DNA from: Propionibacteriaceae bacterium
GTDB lineage: Bacteria > Actinomycetota > Actinomycetes > Propionibacteriales > Propionibacteriaceae
DNA length: 41,001 bases
NCBI GenBank assembly: GCA_031272195.1
Contig: JAISUF010000191.1
Location: forward strand, 1 to 41,001
Reading direction: 5' to 3'
Shown here in pieces: positions 22,142 to 33,207 of this stretch (the stretch's first letter is position 1; every line of letters starts with the position of its first letter). The translations under genes were made by a program, and so were the position numbers. A model generated the notes under the pieces. The model did not search any database. It was not told where the DNA came from and was given only the letters and a program-made list of their open reading frames with translations.

Positions 22142-24265
22142 ATGGGCGACTTCGAAGACCTCATCGCGCTGGCCAACGAGTACGGCAGCAAGCCGGAGTG
22201 GGTGCGGGCCGGCGGCGGCAACGCCTCGCTCAAGGCCGACGGCTTGCTCCACATCAAACCCTCCGGCGTGCCGCTGGCCACCCTGGCGGCGGACGACCTG
22301 GTGCCGCTGCGCCTGGACGTCCTGCTGGAGGCGCTGCGCAACGACGAGCCGGTGGAAGGCGACCCAGTGCGGGCGGCGGCCGAGCGGGCGAGGGTCGGCG
22401 CCCCGGCGCGGCGGCCATCGGTCGAGATCTTGTTCCACGCCCTCATCGGCGACACGTTCGTGCTCCACACCCATCCGCTGGCCGCCAACGCCCTGACCTG
22501 CAACGAGCGGGCGGAGGCCCTGGCCGCCGAACTGCTGGGCGACGAGGCCGTCTACGTGCCCTACACCGATCCAGGCGTGCCGCTGGCCCGGGCGGTGGAC
22601 GAGCGCCGACGGGCGTTCGAGGCCCGCACCGGCTCGCCCGCCCCAGGAGTCACGCTGCTGGGCAACCACGGCGTCATCGTCTCCGGGAATACCGCCGACG
22701 AGGTGCGGCAGCGCTCGCGGCGGCTGGAGTCGGCCGTCGAGGCGGCGCTGGCGGCGACCGGTTCGCCAATCGGTGCCGGGTTTGGCGCGTCCGGCGTTGT
22801 CAGCGGGCCTGACGAGGGCATCGGCAGTGGCGTCGGCGGGCAGGCCGTCGGCGATCCCGCAGTGCCCGGCGAGGTCGGCGCGGCGGACGGATCCCACGGC
22901 TTGGACGCCTTGGTCGGCTTCCTGGCCCCGACCCTGCGCGGCCTGCTGGCCGTCGGCGGCGTCCTGCCGGTGGTGGCATCCGACGCCTCCGAGTTCGTCC
23001 GCCAGGCGACGCTGACCCCTGGCGGGCAGGCCGTCCTGCGCGACGGCCCGCTGATCCCCGACCAAATCGTCTACGCCGGCTCGCTGCCACTGGTCGTCGA
23101 CGCCGATGCCGTCGCCCCAGCCCTGGAGAAGGGGGCGGCCTTCGACGCCGCCGCCGAGAAGCCCGCCTTGGACGCCGTCTCGGCCGCCCTGGCCGACTAC
23201 GCCGCCGCCCACGGCCACCCGCCGATCGTCGTCGCCGTTCCCGGAGCGGCCGTCTTCGCCGCCGGGCCGGACCTCAAAGCGGCCCGCAACGCCCTGGCGA
23301 CCTTCACCGACGCCCTGCGGGTCGCCAACGACGCCGAGCGCCTCGGCCGGGCGCGGGTGATGACGGCCGGCCAGCGCGACTTCATCGAGCATTGGGAGGC
23401 CGAGTCCTACCGCAAAGCGGTGGCGGCCCAGGAGCGCTCGGGGCGGCTGGACGGCAAAGTCGTCGTCGTGACGGGCGCCGCCCAGGGCTTCGGTCTGGGA
23501 CTGGCCGCCGAGCTGCTGGGCGACGGGGCCAGCGTCGTGCTGGCCGACCTGAACATCGACCTGGCCCGGCGCAACGCCGAGGCGCTGAGCCGACAGCACG
23601 GCGAGGGGCGGGCGGTGGCCGTCGCCGTCGACGTCGCCGACGAGGGGTCGGTCCTGGACTGCGCCGCCGAAGTGGTGTCGCTGTTCGGCGGGTTGGACGT
23701 CTTCGTCTCCAACGCCGGAGTGGCCCGCGCCGGGGCTGTTTTCAGCCAGCCGGTGGCCGACTTCGACTTCGTCACGCAGGTCAACTACCGCGGCTACCTG
23801 CTCGGCGTCAAAGCCGTCGCGCCCGTCATGGCCCGCCAGCACGAGGCCTCGCCCCAGTCTTGGTTCGACATCGTCGAGGTCAACTCGAAGTCCGGCCTGG
23901 AGGGGTCGAAGCGCAACTTCGCCTACGCCGGGTCGAAGTTCGGCGGCATCGGCCTGACGCAGTCCTTCGCCTTGGAGCTGGTCGAGAACGGCGTCAAGGT
24001 GAACGCCGTCTGCCCCGGCAACTACCTCGACGGGCCGCTGTGGAGCGACCCCGAGCGGGGGCTGTTCGTCCAATATCTGAGGGCTGGCAAGGTGCCGGGG
24101 GCGCGGACAGTCGACGACGTGCGCGCCTATTACGAGTCGAAAGTGCCGATCGGGCGCGGCTGCCAGCCGCACGACCTGGCGCTGGCGGTGCGCTACCTCG
24201 TCGAACAGCAATACGAGACCGGGCAGGCCCTGCCCGTCACCGGCGGCCAGAACATGCTCAACTAG
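22142..24265 (+). CDS. Bifunctional class II aldolase / short-chain dehydrogenase fusion
   Basis: 707-aa two-domain cytoplasmic enzyme. Residues about 1-205 are a class II aldolase with Glu95 and an intact zinc triad His109, His111 (H-T-H) and His176 (GNHGV). A Gly-rich stretch (about 207-252) leads to a second part of the aldolase module (to about 420). Residues about 435-707 are an SDR domain: TGAAQGFG (444-451), NAG (524-526), catalytic Tyr595-x3-Lys599 in YAGSK. The architecture is like RhaEW/YuxG (rhamnulose-phosphate aldolase plus lactaldehyde dehydrogenase). However, the N-terminus differs from YuxG, and the C-terminal half (SDPERGLFVQYL, KVPIGRG) recalls sorbitol-6-phosphate dehydrogenases. 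The ATG is 1 nt after the previous stop, with SD GGGGGAG. Confidence 0.78.
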   Translation: MGDFEDLIALANEYGSKPEWVRAGGGNASLKADGLLHIKPSGVPLATLAADDLVPLRLDVLLEALRNDEPVEGDPVRAAAERARVGAPARRPSVEILFHALIGDTFVLHTHPLAANALTCNERAEALAAELLGDEAVYVPYTDPGVPLARAVDERRRAFEARTGSPAPGVTLLGNHGVIVSGNTADEVRQRSRRLESAVEAALAATGSPIGAGFGASGVVSGPDEGIGSGVGGQAVGDPAVPGEVGAADGSHGLDALVGFLAPTLRGLLAVGGVLPVVASDASEFVRQATLTPGGQAVLRDGPLIPDQIVYAGSLPLVVDADAVAPALEKGAAFDAAAEKPALDAVSAALADYAAAHGHPPIVVAVPGAAVFAAGPDLKAARNALATFTDALRVANDAERLGRARVMTAGQRDFIEHWEAESYRKAVAAQERSGRLDGKVVVVTGAAQGFGLGLAAELLGDGASVVLADLNIDLARRNAEALSRQHGEGRAVAVAVDVADEGSVLDCAAEVVSLFGGLDVFVSNAGVARAGAVFSQPVADFDFVTQVNYRGYLLGVKAVAPVMARQHEASPQSWFDIVEVNSKSGLEGSKRNFAYAGSKFGGIGLTQSFALELVENGVKVNAVCPGNYLDGPLWSDPERGLFVQYLRAGKVPGARTVDDVRAYYESKVPIGRGCQPHDLALAVRYLVEQQYETGQALPVTGGQNMLN

Positions 24266-24318
24266 CCGCCTGGCCCCCGCCCCCAGCCGTCGAACCGGCC
24301 AACCCAAGGAGACAAACC

Positions 24319-26037
24319 ATGACCGAATTTCCCGCCACCCAACCGGCCGTCCAGATCGTCGGACCAGACCAGGTCGTCGTCAACCCGGCGCTGCCCGTTC
24401 CCCGTGTCGGACCGCACGAGATCTTGTTGCGGATGGAGGCCTGCGGCATCTGCTTCTCCGACACCAAACTGGCCCACGCCTGGACGGCCCACCCGCGCAA
24501 GTCGCCCGTCGTGGCGGTTGTCGTCGACCCCAACGGGGCGTCCCACCGGGCCTTCGACCCGACGCTGTCCGAGGCCGACCTGCTGGCCGAGGTCGAGGCC
24601 ATCGCGTCGTACCGCGGCGGCGAGGCGCCGGTCGTGCCGGGCCACGAGCCGGTGGCGCGCATCGTCGCGATCGGGTCGGCCGTCGAGCGGCACGCCGTGG
24701 GGGAGCGGGTGCTGGTGCAAACCGACTACCGCCACCTGCCCACGGCCGCCTCCAACGCGGCCTTCGGCTACACCTTCGACGGCGGATTGGAGCAGTACGC
24801 GCTGGTCGACGAGCGCGTCGTCGTCTCGCCGGAGGGGGAGCGCTTCCTGATCCCGGTCTCGGACGGCCCGACCGCCTCAGCGGTGGCCCTGGTCGAGCCG
24901 TGGGCCTGCGTCGAGGCGGCCTACGCCTGGGGCGAGCGGCAAGTCGTGAGAGCCGACGGGCGCCTGCTCGTCGTCGTCGACTCCGGACGCCGGGCGCTCG
25001 GTTTGGAGGGTCCGGTCGAGGCCGGCCAGCCGGCCTCCATCACCATCGTCGGCGACCCCGGCGAACTCGACTTGTCCGAGGTGTGGACAGGCGTTGCCAA
25101 CTCCGCCGCCCTGGACGGGTTGGACGGGCTCTACGACGACATCGTCTACTTCGGGTCGTCGGCCGACACCATCGAGCAGTTGGGCGGGCGTCTGGAGAAG
25201 AACGGCCTGCTCAACGTCGTCTTGGGCGGCCAGCCGGTGTCGCGTCCGGTCGCCGTCGACGCCGGACGGGTGCACTACGACCTGATCCGCTTCGTCGGCA
25301 CGGCGGGCGACTCGGCCGCCGACGGCTACAGCCGCATCCCCGAATGCTGCGAGCTGCGCCCCGGCGACAAAGTGGCCATCATCGGGGCGGCGGGCCCGAT
25401 GGGGCTGATGCACGCCATGAGGACGGCCGTGGCCGGCGTGCCTGGGGTGTCGATGGACGCCGTCGACGTGGACGACGCCCGTCTGGCCCACCTGGCGCAG
25501 ACCGTGGCGCCGTTCGCCGAGCGCCACGGCGTCCCGGCGAGCTTCCGCAACTCGTCGGCCGAACCGCTGGCGCCCGGCTACAGCTACGTGTCTTTGATGG
25601 TGCCCGCCCCGGCCCTGCTGGCCCAGGCGGTCGACCTGGCGGGTCCGGGCGGCATCGTCAACGCCTTCGCCGGCTTCGCCGTCGGCACGAAAGCGCCGAT
25701 CGACTTCAACGCCGTAGCCGAGCGCGGCGTCTACCTGGTGGGCACGTCGGGCTCGCGCATCCAAGACATGAAGACGATGCTGGCCAAAGTCGAAGGCGGG
25801 ACGCTGGACACCAACGTCTCCCTGGACGCCGTCTGCGGCATCGCCGGCGTGCCCGACGCCATTGCCGCGGTGCGCGAGCGCACCTCCGGCGGCAAGATCA
25901 TGGTCTACCCGGCCCTGGCCGACCTGCCGATGATCCGCCTGGCCGACCTGCCGGACAAGCTTCCCGAGGTGGCCGCGCGGATGGACGGCGGGCGCTGGAC
26001 GAAAGCCGCCGAGAAAGCCCTGCTCGCCCTCGCCTGA
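24319..26037 (+). CDS. Unusual zinc-type dehydrogenase with duplicated nucleotide-binding region (sorbose-1-phosphate reductase-like)
   Basis: 572 aa, against about 340-420 for normal medium-chain dehydrogenases. The N-terminal GroES-like domain has ACGICFSDTK (Cys42) and VVPGHE (His109), then LVEPWACVEAAY near 200. About 150 extra residues follow, including YDDIVYFGSSADTIEQ, LNVVLGG and HYDLIRFVGTAG. Then comes the true Rossmann motif KVAIIGAAGPMGLMHAMR (356-362) with a second NAFAGFA...VYLVGTSGS. The insert and the C-terminal domain repeat the same late-Rossmann pattern. The GAAGPMG region recalls L-sorbose-1-phosphate reductase. No structural-zinc Cys cluster is seen. SD CAAGGAG; last gene of the rhaB operon. 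Substrate unknown, likely a deoxyketose phosphate or lactaldehyde. Confidence 0.7.
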   Translation: MTEFPATQPAVQIVGPDQVVVNPALPVPRVGPHEILLRMEACGICFSDTKLAHAWTAHPRKSPVVAVVVDPNGASHRAFDPTLSEADLLAEVEAIASYRGGEAPVVPGHEPVARIVAIGSAVERHAVGERVLVQTDYRHLPTAASNAAFGYTFDGGLEQYALVDERVVVSPEGERFLIPVSDGPTASAVALVEPWACVEAAYAWGERQVVRADGRLLVVVDSGRRALGLEGPVEAGQPASITIVGDPGELDLSEVWTGVANSAALDGLDGLYDDIVYFGSSADTIEQLGGRLEKNGLLNVVLGGQPVSRPVAVDAGRVHYDLIRFVGTAGDSAADGYSRIPECCELRPGDKVAIIGAAGPMGLMHAMRTAVAGVPGVSMDAVDVDDARLAHLAQTVAPFAERHGVPASFRNSSAEPLAPGYSYVSLMVPAPALLAQAVDLAGPGGIVNAFAGFAVGTKAPIDFNAVAERGVYLVGTSGSRIQDMKTMLAKVEGGTLDTNVSLDAVCGIAGVPDAIAAVRERTSGGKIMVYPALADLPMIRLADLPDKLPEVAARMDGGRWTKAAEKALLALA

Positions 26038-26084
26038 GCTGAGAGGTGGTTCATAGGTCCGCACCTACTCCGGCGACCGCGACG

Positions 26085-27680
26085 CTACTTGGACACGCTG
26101 CGGGCCGCCGAAGTCTTGGTCGTGGCGGTGCGTCCCGACTTGCCCACGGTGACGCGGACGCTGATCTTGTGCGAGACGTCGGCGGCGGTCAGCTTGTATG
26201 ACGCCTTGGTGGCCTTGGCGATGGCTTTGCCGTCGCGCAGCCAGCGGTACTTAGTAGCCTTCCAGCCCTTCGGCAAGCCCGCGGCCTTCAGCGTCTTGCC
26301 CTGCTTGGCGGTGCCCTTGGCCTTGGGCGTGAAAGACGCCGTCTTGGCTTTGACCGCGAGCGGGTCGGAGACGAACGACTTGGAGACGTAGCCCGCCTTC
26401 GACAAGGTGGTCTTGACCGTCAGGTTGTGCCCTTGGTCGGCCTTCCTCACCTTGTACGTCTTGGCGGTGGCTTTGGCGATGGCCTTGCCGGCCCGCCGCC
26501 ACTGGTACTTGGCGGTCCACCCGGCGGGGACCCCCTTGACGCTCAGGACGGTGCCGGGCGTCACCGTGTCGGAGTTGGGCTTCTTGATCTGGGGGGCGGC
26601 GGTGATCGGGTTCGGCGCCGGATAGACCTGCTTGCCGGCCACGACGATCTTGCCCGAGCCGGTGATCGTGCCGTAGTCGACCCACGTGCCGGTGTCGGTG
26701 ACGGTGATCTTGCCGGAGGTGTCGATGGCGCCGCCGTTGGTGAGTTGGCCGTCAACCAGGATGGTCCCCTGGTTGGACAGCGCGCCGTAGTTGTCGAGGA
26801 ACATTTCGTGCGGCACGCTCAGGGTGGCTTTCGGCAGGACCGCCAGGACGCCGTAGTTGGCCAGGTCGGCGGACATGGTGTAGGCCCCCGCCACCGTCCG
26901 GTTCGACCCGGCGCGGACCATGCCGCGCACCAGGGTGACGTCGGCCAGCGTCTGCCCGCTTTCGGCGACCACCAGGATGTCGCCGTCGATGACGAGTTTC
27001 GGATCGGACCCGTTGCGGGCGAACAGCTTGCCGTTGGCGGCGTTGACCGTTCCCCCGGTGATGGCGACGCCGCCCGGCGAACTGGCGAAGGCCGTCGCCT
27101 CGCCGCCGGTGGCGGCCAGCTCGCCGCCCGTCATGGCGACGGGGCCGTCGCTGGCGACGCCCGTCGCGCCCGCCGCGCCGTCCACCATGATCGAGCCGCC
27201 AGAGATCGTCACGGGAACCTGGCCGTTGGCCTTGATGGCCGTGCCGGCCACAGTCAGCGAGCCGCCGTCGAATTGGACGGGCGCACCGGCGCTGACGATG
27301 GCCGTGCTGCCGTCGACCGAGGCCGCCAGGCCGGGGCTGCCCTCCTGTTTGGAGTCGCCGATCAGCAGTTTGCCGGGGCCGCTCACCGACAGCAGCGTCC
27401 CCTTGGCGGTGGCGCCGAGGGTCGCCCGCCACTCCAGCGTCACGCCTTGCGGGATGGCCAAGGTGATGGGCGAGGAGACGGCTGCCGCCCCCGTCACGGT
27501 CACGACCTCGCCGGATGCGGTGGCGCTGAGCGTGCACAAAATGACGCACTGCGCCGCCACGTCGGCGGCCAACTGCTCGGCCGGGGTCGCCGCCCGCGCC
27601 GCGCTCGGGGCGGCGCCAACCATCCCGGCGGCCACAGCCGTCCCCAACAACCCAACGGCCAACTTGCGAACCATCGACAT
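26085..27680 (-). CDS. Secreted beta-rich surface protein with two C-terminal Ig-like repeats
   Basis: 531 aa from the ATG at 27680 (GAGGGAG upstream; the longer track ORF is unsupported). A Sec signal peptide (VRKLAVGLLGTAVAAGMVG) ends near ARA-ATP. Residues about 50-350 are low in charge with many short strand-turn units (VTISGGSIMVDG, VAITGGTVNAANGK, TGSGKIVVAGK), suggesting a right-handed beta-helix adhesin or polysaccharide-active domain. Two tandem domains follow, each with a start like TPGTVLSVKGVPAGW and a core like KYRWLRDGKAIAKATK; these resemble Ig-like wall-associated repeats. No LPXTG motif or transmembrane anchor is seen, so it is probably secreted or held by its basic repeats. 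Exact function unknown. Confidence 0.72.
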   Translation of the reverse strand: MSMVRKLAVGLLGTAVAAGMVGAAPSAARAATPAEQLAADVAAQCVILCTLSATASGEVVTVTGAAAVSSPITLAIPQGVTLEWRATLGATAKGTLLSVSGPGKLLIGDSKQEGSPGLAASVDGSTAIVSAGAPVQFDGGSLTVAGTAIKANGQVPVTISGGSIMVDGAAGATGVASDGPVAMTGGELAATGGEATAFASSPGGVAITGGTVNAANGKLFARNGSDPKLVIDGDILVVAESGQTLADVTLVRGMVRAGSNRTVAGAYTMSADLANYGVLAVLPKATLSVPHEMFLDNYGALSNQGTILVDGQLTNGGAIDTSGKITVTDTGTWVDYGTITGSGKIVVAGKQVYPAPNPITAAPQIKKPNSDTVTPGTVLSVKGVPAGWTAKYQWRRAGKAIAKATAKTYKVRKADQGHNLTVKTTLSKAGYVSKSFVSDPLAVKAKTASFTPKAKGTAKQGKTLKAAGLPKGWKATKYRWLRDGKAIAKATKASYKLTAADVSHKISVRVTVGKSGRTATTKTSAARSVSK

Positions 27681-27849
27681 CGGCGTTCTCCCTCGATTGC
27701 GGCTCCTCCCATCATCCCCCGCCAGCCCGCCTGAGCCAAACCCGGAGCGCAACGGCCCGCCGCGACAGGCACCCGATGGCGTCCAGAGCCAGCGGGCGTC
27801 AGGCGAACATGCGGCCGGCCGGGAGTCGCGCCAGCGGGGACGCCGCCTG

Positions 27850-30303
<2,454 letters not shown>

Positions 30304-30315
30304 TTCAATCTCGTT

Positions 30316-31734
30316 TCACAATTCGGGAGCTTGACGATTGGCTCCGGGTTGGTTGTCACTTGCGCGCTCGGGAATCGCCCAGGCGGCCTCGCGGATGCCC
30401 TCGGACACAGTCGGATGGGGGAAGACGAGCTGGCGCAGGTCTTCGACGGTCAGCTCGGATTCCAGGATCGCGGCCGCGCCCCAGATCATTTCGGGGGCGT
30501 ACGGCCCCAGCACGTGGACGCCGAGCACGGCACGGGAGGCCCTGTCGGCGATCAGCTTGACGACCCCTGCGCCTTTGACGCCGTTCTCGGCCACGAACCG
30601 GCCCGACATCGCCAGCGGGATGGACGCCTTGACGATGTCGAGGCCCTTGTCTTTGGCCTGGGCTTCGGTCAGGCCGACGCCGGCGGCTTCGGGGATGGAG
30701 TAGACCGCCCATGGGATGGTGTTGGCCCGCAGCAGTTGGCCCTGGCGCGGGGCGCCGACCGGATCGACGATGTGGGCGGCCGCGATCTCGCCCATCCGGT
30801 AGGCGGCGTGGGCCAGCAGCGAGCGCCCGGTGACGTCGCCGACCGCCCAGACGTTCGGCAGGTTGGTGCGCATGGAGTCGTCCACGGCGACGCCTTTGGG
30901 GGTGTGCTCCAGGCCGGCCTCTGCCGCGCCCCAGCCCTCCACCAGCGGGCGGCGTCCGACGGCCATCAAGACGACGTCGGCCTCGGCGCGCTGTTGGCGG
31001 CCCTTGGCGTCGGCGTAGACCACCGAGTTGCCCTCGACTGACTGGACCTGGCACTGCAGGTGGAAGTTGACGCCGGTGGCGCCGCGGCGCAGTTTGGCGG
31101 CGATGTCGGCGTCGGCGAAGGGCAGGATCTCGGGCAGCATCTCGATCACATCGACCTGGGCTCCGAGCGCGGCGAACAGCGAGGCGAACTCGACGCCGAT
31201 GACGCCGCCGCCGATCACCACCAGCCTCTTCGGGATGGCGTCGATGGCCAGCAGGCCGGTGGAGTCGACCACCGCCGGATTGCCCTTGGCGCCCGGAATC
31301 GGCGGCATCGCCGGGACCGATCCGGTGGCGATGACGACGTGGTCGGCGCTCCGGCGCCGGCCCGCCACCTCCACCGCGCCGGGCCCGATCAGCGTCGCAG
31401 CGGCTTTGACCACCTCGACGCCGGCCTTCTTCTCAGTCGCGCCGACGCCGGCCACCAGCGTCGAAACCACCTCGGCCTTCCAGGCTTGGGCCCGCGCCCA
31501 ATCGACCCTCACGTCGCCCGCGCTGACCCCGTAGGGCTCGCCATCGCGCGCGTGGGCGTAGAGCTTGGCGGTGTTGAGCAGGGATTTCGTCGGGATGCAG
31601 CCGACGTTCAGGCAGGTTCCGCCCAGCGACTCCTTCTCGGCCAGCAGCACCTTCTTGCCCGCCTGGCCCAGCCGTTCCGCGGCGATGTAGCCGCCGGGGC
31701 CGCCGCCGATCACAATCACGTCATAGTCGCTCAC
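30316..31734 (-). CDS. lpdA: Dihydrolipoyl dehydrogenase (E3)
   Basis: 472-aa FAD-dependent disulfide oxidoreductase reoxidising lipoyl groups of E2 with NAD+. It has the FAD-binding IGGGPGGYIAAE, the redox-active disulfide GGTCLNVGCIPTK (Cys41, Cys46), the NAD-binding VIGGGVIGVEFASLFAALG, and the C-terminal HPTVSE catalytic His-Glu. The GTG start at 31734 follows GAGGAGG; the much longer track ORF only reads backwards through the E2 gene. Situated between E2 and E1 with 11-12 nt gaps, it is clearly part of the same complex-specific operon. Confidence 0.93.
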   Translation of the reverse strand: MSDYDVIVIGGGPGGYIAAERLGQAGKKVLLAEKESLGGTCLNVGCIPTKSLLNTAKLYAHARDGEPYGVSAGDVRVDWARAQAWKAEVVSTLVAGVGATEKKAGVEVVKAAATLIGPGAVEVAGRRRSADHVVIATGSVPAMPPIPGAKGNPAVVDSTGLLAIDAIPKRLVVIGGGVIGVEFASLFAALGAQVDVIEMLPEILPFADADIAAKLRRGATGVNFHLQCQVQSVEGNSVVYADAKGRQQRAEADVVLMAVGRRPLVEGWGAAEAGLEHTPKGVAVDDSMRTNLPNVWAVGDVTGRSLLAHAAYRMGEIAAAHIVDPVGAPRQGQLLRANTIPWAVYSIPEAAGVGLTEAQAKDKGLDIVKASIPLAMSGRFVAENGVKGAGVVKLIADRASRAVLGVHVLGPYAPEMIWGAAAILESELTVEDLRQLVFPHPTVSEGIREAAWAIPERASDNQPGANRQAPEL

Positions 31735-31745
31735 TCGCGTCCTCC

Positions 31746-33197
31746 TCAAGCCAGGATCGTCAGGTCGATGTCGGCGATGGCCCTCGCCAGGTCTCTCAAG
31801 TAGCGGGCCGCGTCGGCGCCGTCGATGACGCGGTGGTCGGCGGTCAGCGACAGGCCGACGCGCTGCTCGACGGCGATCTCGCCGTCTGGCCCGATCGCGG
31901 CGCGCGGTGTGATCGCGTCGACGCCGAGGATGGCCACCTGGGGCAGGTTGAGCAGCGGCGTGAAGCTCTCGATCCCGAACGCCCCCAGGTTGGAGACGGT
32001 GAACGTGGCCCCGGCCAGCAGGTCGGGGTTGATCGATCCGCCGATCGCCTGGCTGGCCAAGACCTTGCTGGCGTCGGAGAACTCCCTCAGGCCCAGCGAC
32101 GACGCGTTGCGCAGCGTTGGGACGAGCAGCCCGCGCGGGGTGTCCACCGCCATTCCGAGGTGGACGTGGTCGAAACGCCGCCACAGGCCGTCGGACAGGT
32201 GCGAATTGAGCCCCGGATGTCTGGCCAGCGTTTTGACGGCGGCGTAGCCGACCAAGTCGCCGACGGTGATCTTGTCCAGCCCCAGCTCGGGGTCCGAGGC
32301 CTTGAAGCGGGCGCGCAGCGCCAGCAGGCCCGCAGCGGGGGCGGTCAGGCTGTAGGTGAGCTGGGCGGAGGCCGCCAGGGACTCCATCATCCGCTCGGCC
32401 ACCAGTTTGCGGACGCCCTTCAGCGGGGTGTCGGTGGACGGGCCGGGGAAGTCGCCGGTCGTCGCAGAGGCGGCGACCGCGGCGGGGCCGCCCGGCGCGG
32501 TCTGGGCGGTCTGGGCGTTGGCGTCGGCCAAGTCGGCCCGCGTCACCCGGCCGCCGATGCCGGAGCCCGTCATCGCGGGCACGAAACCGTTGGCGGCGGC
32601 CTTGGCCCCGACGGTCAGACCCGGCCCGGCGGCCAGGGCGGAGCGCACATCGCGCTCGATAACCCGCCCTTTGGGTCCGCTGCCCGTCAGAGACGTCGCC
32701 GCGACGCCCCGAGCGGCGGCCAGGGCGCGGGCTCTGGGTGAAACGGGGGAGTCGCCAGGCGATGCCGCCGCAGCGTCCGCCGCCGCGGCGTTCGGCGCAA
32801 TGCCAGTCGCCGAGGCTTCTCGGGGCGCGGGCGAGGCGTCCGAGGGGGCGGCAGGCGCGGGAGCGGCTGCCGTAGGCGCTGGCTGGGGCGAATCGACGGG
32901 CCCCTGGCTGGAAGCCGCGTCCGCGGGGCCGTCGGGCGCCAGCCCCGACACGTCCTCGCCGGGCTCGCCGACGATGGCGATGGGGGCCTTGACGGGCACG
33001 TCGTCGCCCTCGGCGGCCAGCAGCGCCAGCACCGTCCCGGCGGCGCCGGCGGGCACCTCCATGGCCGACTTGTCCGTCTCGATCTCGCACAGCGGCGTGG
33101 CGGGCTCGACGGCGTCGCCGACGCCGACCAGCCAGCCGGTCACCAGGCATGACTCGACGGTGTTCCCCAACTGGGGCATCACCACGATTTGGGCCAT
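31746..33197 (-). CDS. 2-oxoacid dehydrogenase E2, dihydrolipoamide acyltransferase
   Basis: 483-aa core subunit. The N-terminal lipoyl domain has the lipoylated Lys43 in EIETDKSAMEV. A long Ala/Pro-rich flexible linker (about 85-150) leads to a peripheral-subunit-binding domain (SPRARALAAARG...GPKGRVIERDV, about 152-187). A second PSBD-like unit follows (AKAAANGFVPAMTGSGIGGRVTRADL, about 198-223). After another linker comes the catalytic trimer domain ending with DHRVIDG, giving catalytic His455 and Asp459. It follows the DeoR gene by 10 nt and precedes E3. Acyl specificity (acetyl or branched) is not clear from the sequence. Confidence 0.9.
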   Translation of the reverse strand: MAQIVVMPQLGNTVESCLVTGWLVGVGDAVEPATPLCEIETDKSAMEVPAGAAGTVLALLAAEGDDVPVKAPIAIVGEPGEDVSGLAPDGPADAASSQGPVDSPQPAPTAAAPAPAAPSDASPAPREASATGIAPNAAAADAAAASPGDSPVSPRARALAAARGVAATSLTGSGPKGRVIERDVRSALAAGPGLTVGAKAAANGFVPAMTGSGIGGRVTRADLADANAQTAQTAPGGPAAVAASATTGDFPGPSTDTPLKGVRKLVAERMMESLAASAQLTYSLTAPAAGLLALRARFKASDPELGLDKITVGDLVGYAAVKTLARHPGLNSHLSDGLWRRFDHVHLGMAVDTPRGLLVPTLRNASSLGLREFSDASKVLASQAIGGSINPDLLAGATFTVSNLGAFGIESFTPLLNLPQVAILGVDAITPRAAIGPDGEIAVEQRVGLSLTADHRVIDGADAARYLRDLARAIADIDLTILA

Positions 33198-33207
33198 TGC
33201 TTCCTCC

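Noticed and set aside
22763-22900. Gly-rich stretch in the aldolase-SDR gene, considered as a frameshift or fusion artefact
   Set aside because: The frame stays open and codon bias is unchanged, with both flanking domains in the same frame, so a flexible loop is more likely than an error.
26054-26067. Small hairpin TAGGT-CCGC-ACCTA between the convergent dehydrogenase and surface-protein genes
   Set aside because: Only a 5-bp stem with no T-tract; too weak to call a terminator although the position would fit.
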